A stretch of 47,184 nucleotides of DNA, taken from NCBI GenBank assembly GCA_937858155.1, contig CALLYM010000262.1:1-47184 (forward strand), read 5' to 3'. The DNA comes from an uncultured Phycisphaerales bacterium (GTDB taxonomy: Bacteria; Planctomycetota; Phycisphaerae; Phycisphaerales; UBA1924). The position numbers and the translations under genes were made by a program. The notes below the pieces were generated by a model. It ran no database searches, was not told the DNA's origin, and was given only the letters and a program-made list of their open reading frames with translations. Numbering within the stretch: position 1 is the first letter of the stretch; every line of letters starts with the position of its first letter. Below are positions 27,523 to 35,320 of the stretch, piece after piece.

Positions 27523-29100
27523 TCATTGGGCCGCTGCGCGTGGCGCGGCGGGACTGGAGCGCGTGGTCGCTCGCTCGATCCAGTCCGCGATCTTGGCCGC
27601 GTGGTCGGGTAGGAACAGGAACAGCAGCGAGTGCCCGCCCTGGAAGACCATCCGGTCAGGGCGGCCCAAACGCTTGTAGAGCAGTTCGCCTGTTTCTTCG
27701 GGCACCCACCCATCCCACGCCGCGTGCACCTGCAGCACCGGCAGGCCCGCGAGCAGCGGGGCGGTGACATACGGGTCCAGCCGCGTGGACCTGAGGTACA
27801 CCTCGTCAATCCTCTCCCGCACGCCGCGCGGCGCGCGAGACTTGCCCCGGTACACCTCGATGCCGCCGTTCGTGAGGCTGCTCTCCTGCGAAATCCGGAA
27901 CAGGTCTGCACCGCCCCCCACAAGCACAACCGCATCGACCTGGCCCGCCACGCGAACAGCCGCCGCCGGCGCGGCCAACGCCCCCGCGGACATCCCCACA
28001 ATCACCACAGGGATGTGGTTCGCCTTGGGCGCCATATCAGGGCGCTCCGCGTTCAGGTAATCAAGAACCGCCTCGACCGCGTACGCGTTGCTGGCAAGCG
28101 CCTCGTCCGTCGCCGCTGCGATGGTCCTTCCTACCGCCTCAATCTGCTCATCGCTGTCCACGTGGTAACGGGCCTGGTCAAAGAGCTTGTCGACATCCTT
28201 TGACAACTTCTGATATTCGCGGCGCCCGTCCACGGATGGCGGGAACCGCACCGGACCGGCGGGAATCGAGACCCAATCGCTTACTTGTTTGGTGATGGAA
28301 TCCAGGTGATCCACCAGCAGGTCGGTGCGCCGAGCCTCCAGCTCGTGGTATCTGGCCTCCTGTTCCTTCGTGAAAGGCGGCTTGATGGCCGTGGATGTGT
28401 TCAGCGTCACCACCGCCCACCCGCGTTGCCGGAACGTCTCCACGACGGCAGGCTCAAAGGGGTTGGGCGCAATCGAATGCAGGTGCAGAATGACCCCTCG
28501 CGGGACCCGGTTCGTGGGGGGCGGGAACTGGATGGGCATGCCGAACATCACCAGCGCGCAATCAGCGGTCCGGCCTTCCTCCACGACACCGCCCTTCATG
28601 ATCGAGGTCATGTGCAACTGCTCGGACGCCCTGAACATGCGCTGGTAGCGGTCAAGCATCACCTGCGTGCGGATGTCCTCCAGCACTCGGGAAGTCACAA
28701 AGCGGGCGTTGGGATCAAAGCCCACGGCGTCGCGTTGCACGCGTCGGAAGTCCGCCAGCGCCTGAGGGAATTCAGACTCCGGGTGGAGCAGCCGGAGCAA
28801 GCCCTGGCCGTATACCTTGTTGTGCGAGACCGCGATAGTCACGCTCGAGCGGCTCGAGACGCCCTGGGGCATGCCCTTGCCCTGGTCCGCCTTTGTGCTC
28901 ACACGCACGGTGTAGCCCGCGGTCTGATCGCGCAGCTTCTCGACCGCGGAAAGGTCCCGAGCGGGCCACGCCTCGGCGGGAATGGCGGAAACCGCGGGTG
29001 CCAGCCGCCTCTGATCGCCCGGCTGCATGGACCAGCAGCCGCACAGAACCGAAGCAGACAAGAGGGCCCCGGTAAGAAGCGTGAATGGTCCCGTGCGCAT
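27523..29100 (-). CDS. Alpha/beta-hydrolase lipoprotein
   Basis: A 525-residue exported protein. The ATG at 29100 gives a lipoprotein signal (RTGPFTLLTGALLSASVLCGC). A central strand GVILHLHSIAPNPFEPAVV and WAVVTLNTSTAI resemble the first strands of an alpha/beta hydrolase. The nucleophile elbow is in IPVVIVGMSAGALAAPAAA (G-M-S-A-G, near residue 365). A histidine candidate is in FQGGHSLLFLFLP near the end, with an acidic residue in HAAWDGWVPEETGELL. Together these make a plausible Ser-Asp-His triad. The substrate is unknown; an envelope esterase or peptidase is possible. It lies 27 nt after mraY and 41 nt before the AsmA-like gene, so it is embedded in the murE-murF-mraY transcript. Confidence 0.75.
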   Translation of the reverse strand: MRTGPFTLLTGALLSASVLCGCWSMQPGDQRRLAPAVSAIPAEAWPARDLSAVEKLRDQTAGYTVRVSTKADQGKGMPQGVSSRSSVTIAVSHNKVYGQGLLRLLHPESEFPQALADFRRVQRDAVGFDPNARFVTSRVLEDIRTQVMLDRYQRMFRASEQLHMTSIMKGGVVEEGRTADCALVMFGMPIQFPPPTNRVPRGVILHLHSIAPNPFEPAVVETFRQRGWAVVTLNTSTAIKPPFTKEQEARYHELEARRTDLLVDHLDSITKQVSDWVSIPAGPVRFPPSVDGRREYQKLSKDVDKLFDQARYHVDSDEQIEAVGRTIAAATDEALASNAYAVEAVLDYLNAERPDMAPKANHIPVVIVGMSAGALAAPAAAVRVAGQVDAVVLVGGGADLFRISQESSLTNGGIEVYRGKSRAPRGVRERIDEVYLRSTRLDPYVTAPLLAGLPVLQVHAAWDGWVPEETGELLYKRLGRPDRMVFQGGHSLLFLFLPDHAAKIADWIERATTRSSPAAPRAAAQ

Positions 29101-29127
29101 CGCGAAAGGGTATCGCACGCGCGGGTA

Positions 29128-30411
29128 CTACCGGAGCTTGATGCTCGCCAGCGCCATGATGACCAGGATGATGGACATGATCCACAGCCGCGACACCACC
29201 TGCTGCTCGGCCCACCCGCCAATCTGGAGGTGGTGGTGGTACGGGGCGCACCGGAAGATGCGTTTGCCTCCGCTGGCGCGGAAAAAACCGACCTGAAGCA
29301 CCACGCTCGCGATCTCCATCAGGAAGACCCCGCACATGAGCAGCACGACCGCCTCCTGACGCACCGCCACAGCCACGTACCCGATCACGCCCCCCAGCGA
29401 GAGGGCCCCGGTATCCCCCATGAATACCTGGGCGGGGCTGCAGTTCCACCATAAGAAGCCCAGGCACGCCCCGGCGGTCGCGCCCGCGACCACCGCCAGT
29501 TCGCCCGAGCCCGGCAGGTGCGGGATCAGCAGGTACTTCGCGGCGTCCTCGTCGCCCGCCACCAGCGCGAGCACGAACACGCCCACGGTCACCACCGCGG
29601 AAATGCCGCCCGCCAGCCCGTCCATGCCGTCGGTGATGTTCACCGCGTTGCTCATCCCCGCGACCATGAGCGTCGCAATGAGGACGAACAGCGGAGCGCC
29701 CAGCATGAGCACTGATGGGTTCACCACCATTTCCCGCTCGCGGGGGGCCACACGCGCGCCGGATTCAGGCGGTGCGGCTGTGGGGCCGGAGGCATCGGCC
29801 TCCCGCGGCTGCACGGGCCTCAGGCGGTCTGCATCCACGTACGTCTTCTGGAACGGCAGGTTGAGCACGTGCCGGACGTCCGCCGGCGCGCCGGGCGTCG
29901 ACGGGTCCACCGCGGGTGGGCGGGTATAAAGGAAGTACCCGACCAGCAAGCCCAAACCCAGCTGAAAAACCAGCTTCTCCCACGCGTACAGGCCCTGACG
30001 CCCACCCCCGCGCGTCTTGGCTGTGAGCTTCAGCCAGTCGTCCACGCCCCCAAGCAACGCCAGCCATAGGACCACAACCAGGCTCAGCAGGACGTACATC
30101 TCCCGCAGGTTCCCCAGCAGCACCACGCTCCCCACGATCGCCCCCACGATCAGGATGCCGCCCATCGTGGGTGTATTCGCCTTCGCATTGGATGTAGCCT
30201 GCAGCGCTTGGGAGTCCGTCAGGCCCGTGTCACCGATTTTCTTCCTGACCAACCACGCGATCGTGCGACGCCCAAGCCCCAGCACGATGAGGAACGAGAT
30301 CGCCGCAGCGACCAGCGACCGGAACTGCAACTGGTCGAGTACGCCCGCAAAGCGGTAGAGGTCGTGCTCGATGAGCCAGGTCTTGCAAGCTTGCAGAAGG
30401 AGGTAAAGCAT
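29128..30411 (-). CDS. mraY: Phospho-N-acetylmuramoyl-pentapeptide-transferase MraY
   Basis: A 427-residue integral membrane enzyme that transfers phospho-MurNAc-pentapeptide to undecaprenyl phosphate, making lipid I. ATG at 30411 with AAGGAGGT region close by; the TTG just upstream is ignored. Ten hydrophobic segments are recognisable. Signatures: KANTPTMGGILIVGAI near residue 76, LGGVDDWLKL, VNITDGMDGLAGG with the catalytic Asp residues, MGDTGALSLGG, and PYHHHLQIGGW near the C-terminus. It is about 65 residues longer than usual (about 360) because of an extra segment at roughly 165-225, between the paired helices (see finding). It follows murF by 86 nt. Confidence 0.96.
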   Translation of the reverse strand: MLYLLLQACKTWLIEHDLYRFAGVLDQLQFRSLVAAAISFLIVLGLGRRTIAWLVRKKIGDTGLTDSQALQATSNAKANTPTMGGILIVGAIVGSVVLLGNLREMYVLLSLVVVLWLALLGGVDDWLKLTAKTRGGGRQGLYAWEKLVFQLGLGLLVGYFLYTRPPAVDPSTPGAPADVRHVLNLPFQKTYVDADRLRPVQPREADASGPTAAPPESGARVAPREREMVVNPSVLMLGAPLFVLIATLMVAGMSNAVNITDGMDGLAGGISAVVTVGVFVLALVAGDEDAAKYLLIPHLPGSGELAVVAGATAGACLGFLWWNCSPAQVFMGDTGALSLGGVIGYVAVAVRQEAVVLLMCGVFLMEIASVVLQVGFFRASGGKRIFRCAPYHHHLQIGGWAEQQVVSRLWIMSIILVIMALASIKLR

Positions 30412-30497
30412 CAATCCCCTGGAAACCCCGCGCTCCGCGAAGGGCCGACCTTCCGCTTTCGTAATCCAACGGGTGCGCAGGACCGCCCCAACGCCCG

Positions 30498-32009
30498 CTA
30501 CCTCCCCTGCATCGACACTCTGCCTCCACCCGCTACGGAAGTTTGCCCCAAACCGGGGTGGGGCTTGCCCTCCTCGAGCGGGCCCCCCCTTCCGATCGAC
30601 CCCACCACCCGTTCCAGCCCCGTGCCGCGACTGCCCTTCAGTAAAACCACATCACCAGCACGCAGCAGGCCGGCGGCGTGCGCGTCCCGTGGCGGTGCAA
30701 CGTCCTGGAGCAGGTGCACGCCGGGCTCGTGATCGACCCGCAGCTCCGTCGCCGCTCGGCCCATGTTCGGCCCAACCAGGATGAGCACGTCCGCGCACCC
30801 CGACCGCAGGGCAACTGTGAGTACTTCCTGGTGCAGCGCGGAGGACTGATCGCCCAGTTCCAGCATGTCCCCCAGGATCAGTACTCGGCGGGACAACTTG
30901 GCTTCCGGATCGGCGTTGACCACATCCCGGAACGTTTCGATGGCCGCGAGCATGGACTCGGGGTTGGCGTTGTACGCATCATTGATGACACGGACCCCCG
31001 CCACCGACGAGCAATCCAGCCGCATGGGCGGCCCCTGTACGCGGGACAGCCCCTCGCCCACATCGTCCATACGCAACCCAAGCCGCCTCGCAACCGCGAC
31101 GGCCATCGCCGCGTTCGACGCGTTGTGCGCCCCCAGGAGCGGGACGGCAAACGCGCATCGGTCGTGCAGAGTGAACCGCACGCCTTCGAACGACTGGGAC
31201 ACATCCACCACGCGGACTTCAGCGCCGGGATCGCGGCCCACCGTGACCAGCACCCGGGCCGGTCCGGAGAGGCTCCGCAGCTGGGACCGCACCGCGCCCA
31301 CCAGCGTCTCGTCGTGAGCCACGACCGCGCACCCACCCTCCCGCAGCGCCGAAACCAGCATCGCCTCCTCGCGTGCCACACCCTCAATGCTCGACAGGCC
31401 CTCAAGATGCTCCCTCCCCAAGCTTGTAATGACACAGATATCCGGTTCCACAACCGCCGCAAGGGGCGCAATCTCTCCCGGCGCATTGGTGCCCACTTCG
31501 CACACCAGGTACTGGTCGCCCGGCTGGGCGCCAAGGATCGTCAGCGGAACGCCCACCGCGTTGTTGAAGCTCTTCTGGCTTGACCGACCCCGCATCTGCG
31601 TCGATAACACCGCGTCGATCATCCGCACCGTGGTGGTTTTGCCGTTGCTCCCCCCTACCGCAATGACTTTCGTGGCCGACAATGTCCGCCGGTAGGCGTG
31701 CGCAAGCCGCATCAACGCCCGCGACGTGTCCTCGACAAGCAGCACGCCCGCCGTGGCAAGGATCCCGCCCTTCGCAGCGGTAAACGCCCCTTCGCGGTCG
31801 ATCACAAGCACAGGCGCGCCCGCACGCGATGCCTGCTCCAGGAAGGCGTGACCGTCGTACCGGTCCCCCCGCAGCGCGAGGAACGCTTGACCGCACGATA
31901 TCACGCGGGAATCCGTGGAAATCCCCGCCAACGGGCCCTTCCACTGCGGCCGCGCAAGCCATCTCCCCGCCGTCACTGCCTTGAGATTGTCCGCTCCCCA
32001 GAAACTCAT
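30498..32009 (-). CDS. murF: UDP-N-acetylmuramoyl-tripeptide-D-Ala-D-Ala ligase MurF
   Basis: A 503-residue Mur ligase that adds D-Ala-D-Ala to UDP-MurNAc-tripeptide with ATP. ATG at 32009 follows GGAGG by 9 nt; the 14 upstream residues of the open frame are discarded. The N-terminal domain has GISTDSRVISCGQAFLALRG. The ATP loop is VGGSNGKTTTVRMID near 120. The central lysine region is followed by GREHLEGLSSIEGVAREE and by the adenine-binding INDAYNANPESM in the C-terminal domain. The C-terminal 25 residues are glycine- and proline-rich. It starts 23 nt after the murE stop. Confidence 0.95.
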   Translation of the reverse strand: MSFWGADNLKAVTAGRWLARPQWKGPLAGISTDSRVISCGQAFLALRGDRYDGHAFLEQASRAGAPVLVIDREGAFTAAKGGILATAGVLLVEDTSRALMRLAHAYRRTLSATKVIAVGGSNGKTTTVRMIDAVLSTQMRGRSSQKSFNNAVGVPLTILGAQPGDQYLVCEVGTNAPGEIAPLAAVVEPDICVITSLGREHLEGLSSIEGVAREEAMLVSALREGGCAVVAHDETLVGAVRSQLRSLSGPARVLVTVGRDPGAEVRVVDVSQSFEGVRFTLHDRCAFAVPLLGAHNASNAAMAVAVARRLGLRMDDVGEGLSRVQGPPMRLDCSSVAGVRVINDAYNANPESMLAAIETFRDVVNADPEAKLSRRVLILGDMLELGDQSSALHQEVLTVALRSGCADVLILVGPNMGRAATELRVDHEPGVHLLQDVAPPRDAHAAGLLRAGDVVLLKGSRGTGLERVVGSIGRGGPLEEGKPHPGLGQTSVAGGGRVSMQGR

Positions 32010-32032
32010 GCGCTGATTCCTCCATCCTGCCG

Positions 32033-33685
32033 TTACCCACCCCTCCCCCACCTGCGAACCACCACGTCCGCCGCCCCCGACGAACGGTGCCCGACCGCGG
32101 GACGGGGGTATACGTCTGCAAGGGCAGCCCGCGCGACTTCACGATCATCAAAGTGTGTACGGATCGTGCCCCCGCCACCATCGGGCAGGACTTGCTCGGT
32201 CTCGTGCCCCTTGCCTGCGATCACCACCACATCACCGGGGCGTGCCTGCTCCACAGCCGCACGGATTGCGCGGGCCCGATCCACCTGCACACTCACCTTG
32301 TGGCGGTGCGATGCCGGCACACCAGCCAGAACCTGATCGATAATGGCGCTGGGCCGCTCCGTGCGGGGGTTGTCGCTCGTGACGATGACGAGGTCTGCGC
32401 CCTGGGACGCGGCGGCACCCATGCGCGGCCGCTTCGTGGTGTCCCGCTCCCCCCCGCACCCGAAGACGACGATCAGTCGCCCCCGCAGCGTCACCGAGTG
32501 CGGCGCACCCGCCGCGCTCTCCACCCGCTGCCCCTGATGGTCACGCCCGGACATCACCCCCTGCACCGCCTGCAGCACGCTCCGGAGCGAGTCGTCGCTG
32601 TGCGCGTAGTCCACGAACACCTGGAAAGGATCTCCCGGGCGTGTCACGCGCTCCAGGCGCCCGGGCGGCGCCTTCAGCCGCGCCACGCCAGCGGCAAGCT
32701 GGTCCCGCGTGAGGCCCAGCTCGTGGGCGCACGCCACCGCCTGCAGTATGTTCATCGCGTTGTACCGCCCGATGAGCGGCACACGCGCCGCTATGTTCCC
32801 CCACGGCCCGTCCAGCGAGAGCGACATCCCCTCGATCGACTCGTCCACCACCAGCGCGCGACAGTCGGGCATCGGGTCCGGGTTTCCCACGGCACAACGC
32901 ACCACCCGCGCCCGGCAGTCCCGCAGCATGCGCCGGGACGCCGGGTCCTGGTCGTTGACGACGGCCACACCATCCGACGCCAGCATTTCAAAGAGACGCG
33001 CCTTGGCGGCGGCGTACTCGTCCATTGTTTTGTGATAGTCGAGGTGGTCGCCCGTCAGGTTCGTGAACACCCCGACTCTTATCCGCAGGCCGTCCGCACG
33101 CTTCTGATGAAGCGCGTGGCTCGACACTTCCAGCGACGCCGCCGAACACCCCGCCTCGTGCATCCTCGCAAGGCTCCGCGACACCTCGATCGCCGGCGGC
33201 GTCGTCATATGTGCCGGCGCCACCTCGGTGCCGTCGTCCACCACCACCGTGCCGATCAGCCCGCACCGGGTGCCCGCGTCATTCAGGAGCTGCCACACCA
33301 GGAATGATGTCGTCGTCTTGCCGTTGGTGCCCGTCACCCCCACCAGCTGCATGAGCTGGGACGCACCACCGTAAAACCGTTCTGCGATCATCGCTGTCGC
33401 GAGCGCCACATCGCGAGCCACCAGCACCGGCGTTCCACCTACCCGCAGCGTCGGATCGTCGGTGAGAATCGCCACCGCGCCCGCACGCGCAGCGTCCGCC
33501 GCAAACTCCTTGCCATCCGCCCTCGTCCCGGCACGCGCGATGAACAGCGACCCCGGCACCACTGTCCGGCTGTCATCATTGACATCGCAGATGCGGATGG
33601 AGGCCAGCGCTGAACCAAGCAAGGACCCGGGCCGCCCCGACGCGTCCCACACGTCCAACCCCTCCATGAGCGCGCCCAGAAGCAT
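32033..33685 (-). CDS. murE: UDP-N-acetylmuramoyl-L-alanyl-D-glutamate-2,6-diaminopimelate ligase MurE
   Basis: A 550-residue Mur ligase that adds the third stem amino acid. ATG at 33685, with AAGGAAGG 8 nt upstream. The N-terminal uridine-binding domain has DVNDDSRTVVPGSLFIARAG. The ATP loop is VGVTGTNGKTTTSFLVWQ near 116, and DHLDYHKTMDEYAAAKARLF is intact. The C-terminal domain carries DNPRTERP, and DNPRxE is the known specificity signature for meso-diaminopimelate, so the peptidoglycan is probably DAP-type. There is a small insertion (GRDHQGQRVESAAGAP) in the C-terminal domain. It is the first mur gene of the cluster, 66 bp after queA, with a possible promoter in that gap. Confidence 0.96.
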   Translation of the reverse strand: MLLGALMEGLDVWDASGRPGSLLGSALASIRICDVNDDSRTVVPGSLFIARAGTRADGKEFAADAARAGAVAILTDDPTLRVGGTPVLVARDVALATAMIAERFYGGASQLMQLVGVTGTNGKTTTSFLVWQLLNDAGTRCGLIGTVVVDDGTEVAPAHMTTPPAIEVSRSLARMHEAGCSAASLEVSSHALHQKRADGLRIRVGVFTNLTGDHLDYHKTMDEYAAAKARLFEMLASDGVAVVNDQDPASRRMLRDCRARVVRCAVGNPDPMPDCRALVVDESIEGMSLSLDGPWGNIAARVPLIGRYNAMNILQAVACAHELGLTRDQLAAGVARLKAPPGRLERVTRPGDPFQVFVDYAHSDDSLRSVLQAVQGVMSGRDHQGQRVESAAGAPHSVTLRGRLIVVFGCGGERDTTKRPRMGAAASQGADLVIVTSDNPRTERPSAIIDQVLAGVPASHRHKVSVQVDRARAIRAAVEQARPGDVVVIAGKGHETEQVLPDGGGGTIRTHFDDREVARAALADVYPRPAVGHRSSGAADVVVRRWGRGG

Positions 33686-33740
33686 CCTCCGTGCCTTCCT
33701 TCCGTGAACCCCGGCTCCGCCCGGGTCGTCGTGCGCAGCA

Positions 33741-33746
33741 ACTATA
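33741..33746 (-). promoter_or_regulatory. Possible -10 element for murE
   Basis: On the minus strand TATAGT lies about 55 nt before the murE start, preceded directly by TG. It is the closest match to TATAAT in the queA-murE gap, and would give a leader of about 50 nt with a Shine-Dalgarno. No convincing -35 was found. Confidence 0.35.
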
Positions 33747-33751
33747 CAGGC

Positions 33752-34885
33752 TCAGGGAAGAACCAGCATCGCATCGCCGTACGAATAGAAGCGGTACCCC
33801 TCCTGAACCGCGCAGGCGTAGTGCGACCGCAGCCTCGCTACCCCGTCCTGGCCCAGCAGCGACGCCACCATCGCCATCAGCGTGCTGCGAGGGAGGTGAA
33901 AGTTGGTGAGCAGCGCATCGGTCCACCGCCACCGGTAGCCCGGTGTAATGAGGATGCTCGTCGAGAGCCATTCGGGCACGCCCTCCGCACCCGCGTACGA
34001 CTCCACCGTACGCGCGGAAGTAGTCCCCACGCACACCACCCGCCCCCCGGCGCCCCGTGTAGAGAGAATCGCCTCACGCGTTGCCACGGGCATCGAGCAC
34101 CACTCCGCGTGCATGCGGTGCTGCTCGATGAACTCCGCTTCCACCGTGCGGAACGTCCCCGTGCCGACGTGCAGCGACACCCCGCACCGCGTGACCCCCC
34201 TGTGCTCGAGCGCATCAAATAACGCGGGCGTCAGGTGCAGCCCCGCAGTCGGTGCCGCCACCGAGCCCGAGGGCGCATCGGGCACACCGCCCGCCACAAC
34301 CGGCTCCGGCTGCGCAGACGCGAACGTGGTCTGATACCGCGCGCGATCGACGTCGTCGGGCACCACTTCGGCCGCGTGCTCCCGCGCACGCCGGATATAG
34401 GGCGGGATGGGCGTAAGCCCCACACGCCCCAGCACACTCATTGCTCCGTCCGAAGCCGGCGGCTCCACCCCCACCAGCCACCCCCCCACCTCGTCCGCCA
34501 AACGTTCCTTCAGCACAAGCGAGTATGAACCCGGCTCGCCCGCACGGTCAAAGAGCGTCACCCGCACGCCCTCACGCATCCGCTTCCCTTGCAGCAGCAC
34601 GCGCCAGGATGCCCCCGCTCCCTCGGAAAGAAAAAGTCCTTCCACCCGCCCGCCCGTGTCCGCCCTCGCGCCAAGAAATCGCGCCGGCAGCACCGGTGAA
34701 CGGTTCACGACCAGGCAATCCCCCTGGGCGAGCCACGCGGGCAGGTCACGCACACTCGCGTGCGCGAGGAACGAGGGGTCTGAACTCTTGACGACCATCA
34801 TCCGCGCTGCATCCCGGTCCGACGCGGGCGTCCGTGCGATGCTTGACTCCGGCAGGTCGTATTCCAGGTCGCTCGTCCGCAGCAT
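33752..34885 (-). CDS. queA: tRNA preQ1(34) S-adenosylmethionine ribosyltransferase-isomerase QueA
   Basis: A 377-residue enzyme that transfers the ribosyl part of SAM to preQ1 at tRNA position 34, making epoxyqueuosine. The ATG at 34885 opens with LRTSDLEYDLPESSIA, the standard N-terminus; the upstream 18 codons are dropped. Signatures: LVVNRSPVLPARFLG near 60, GRVGLTPIPPYIRR near 150, APTAGLHLTP near 205, and LHVGTGTFRTVEAEFIEQH, followed by TNFHLPRSTLMAMVASLLG near the C-terminus. Length matches the family (about 340-370) with a small extra loop. It is followed by murE on the same strand. A 9-bp-stem hairpin lies 44 bp upstream. Confidence 0.96.
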   Translation of the reverse strand: MLRTSDLEYDLPESSIARTPASDRDAARMMVVKSSDPSFLAHASVRDLPAWLAQGDCLVVNRSPVLPARFLGARADTGGRVEGLFLSEGAGASWRVLLQGKRMREGVRVTLFDRAGEPGSYSLVLKERLADEVGGWLVGVEPPASDGAMSVLGRVGLTPIPPYIRRAREHAAEVVPDDVDRARYQTTFASAQPEPVVAGGVPDAPSGSVAAPTAGLHLTPALFDALEHRGVTRCGVSLHVGTGTFRTVEAEFIEQHRMHAEWCSMPVATREAILSTRGAGGRVVCVGTTSARTVESYAGAEGVPEWLSTSILITPGYRWRWTDALLTNFHLPRSTLMAMVASLLGQDGVARLRSHYACAVQEGYRFYSYGDAMLVLP

Positions 34886-34928
34886 TCCTATTGGTAGCCC
34901 TCCCGCTCGCGGCGTGTTCCGGCACCAC

Positions 34929-34952
34929 GCGTGATGCAAAAACGCATCACGC
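34929..34952. other. Perfect 9-bp inverted repeat upstream of queA
   Basis: GCGTGATGC (34929-34937) and GCATCACGC (34944-34952) flank the 6-nt loop AAAAAC. The element lies 44-67 bp upstream of the minus-strand queA start. It could be an operator or an RNA hairpin in the queA leader. It has no T-run in either direction. Confidence 0.5.
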
Positions 34953-35287
34953 CATACAACACGACGGCCGAGGCATCGCGCACCCCTGCCCCGCCACTCC
35001 CCGCCCGCTTCTTATGGGCACCCCCGCTCCGGCACGCCGCTTTCATGTGTGGAGGCGTGCTGGTGATCGCCATTACTAACCCCGCCCTGCACACCTGCCC
35101 GCCACGCCGGGTCGAGCGAACAGGCGCCCCCAGCACACGACCGTTCGACGAGTTCCTGCGTTCCACGGAGATCGTGAACCCCGCTGTCCAACCCCCCGCC
35201 CCGCTCTGGCAGGTGCTGGAAACCCAGAACCTTCAGCGCCCGCACCAAACCACGGTGCGCGGCCGCATGATCGACGTGCTGGCTTAG
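34931..35287 (+). CDS. Small hypothetical ORF, doubtful
   Basis: An open frame of 118 codons fills the 435-bp gap between queA and the TlpA-like gene. The GTG start at 34931 lies within the hairpin and has no Shine-Dalgarno. An ATG at 35045 would give an 80-residue protein with a short hydrophobic stretch (CGGVLVIAITNPALHTC) and a tail EFLRSTEIVNPAVQPPAPLW. No family is recognised. It may be non-coding; the region is less GC-biased than its neighbours and holds no other feature I can see. Confidence 0.3.
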   Translation: MMQKRITPYNTTAEASRTPAPPLPARFLWAPPLRHAAFMCGGVLVIAITNPALHTCPPRRVERTGAPSTRPFDEFLRSTEIVNPAVQPPAPLWQVLETQNLQRPHQTTVRGRMIDVLA

Positions 35288-35320
35288 GGAACGCCGCACG
35301 CCGCTGCCCCGGCGTTGCGA

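Noticed and set aside
25862..27679. 605-codon plus-strand frame opposite the AsmA-like gene
   Set aside because: Arginine-rich antisense shadow with no motif; the minus-strand frame has a signal anchor, a Shine-Dalgarno and family features.
34886..34952. preQ1 riboswitch upstream of queA
   Set aside because: Only one simple stem with an A-rich loop; the short pseudoknot pattern and the conserved loop bases of preQ1 riboswitches are not seen.
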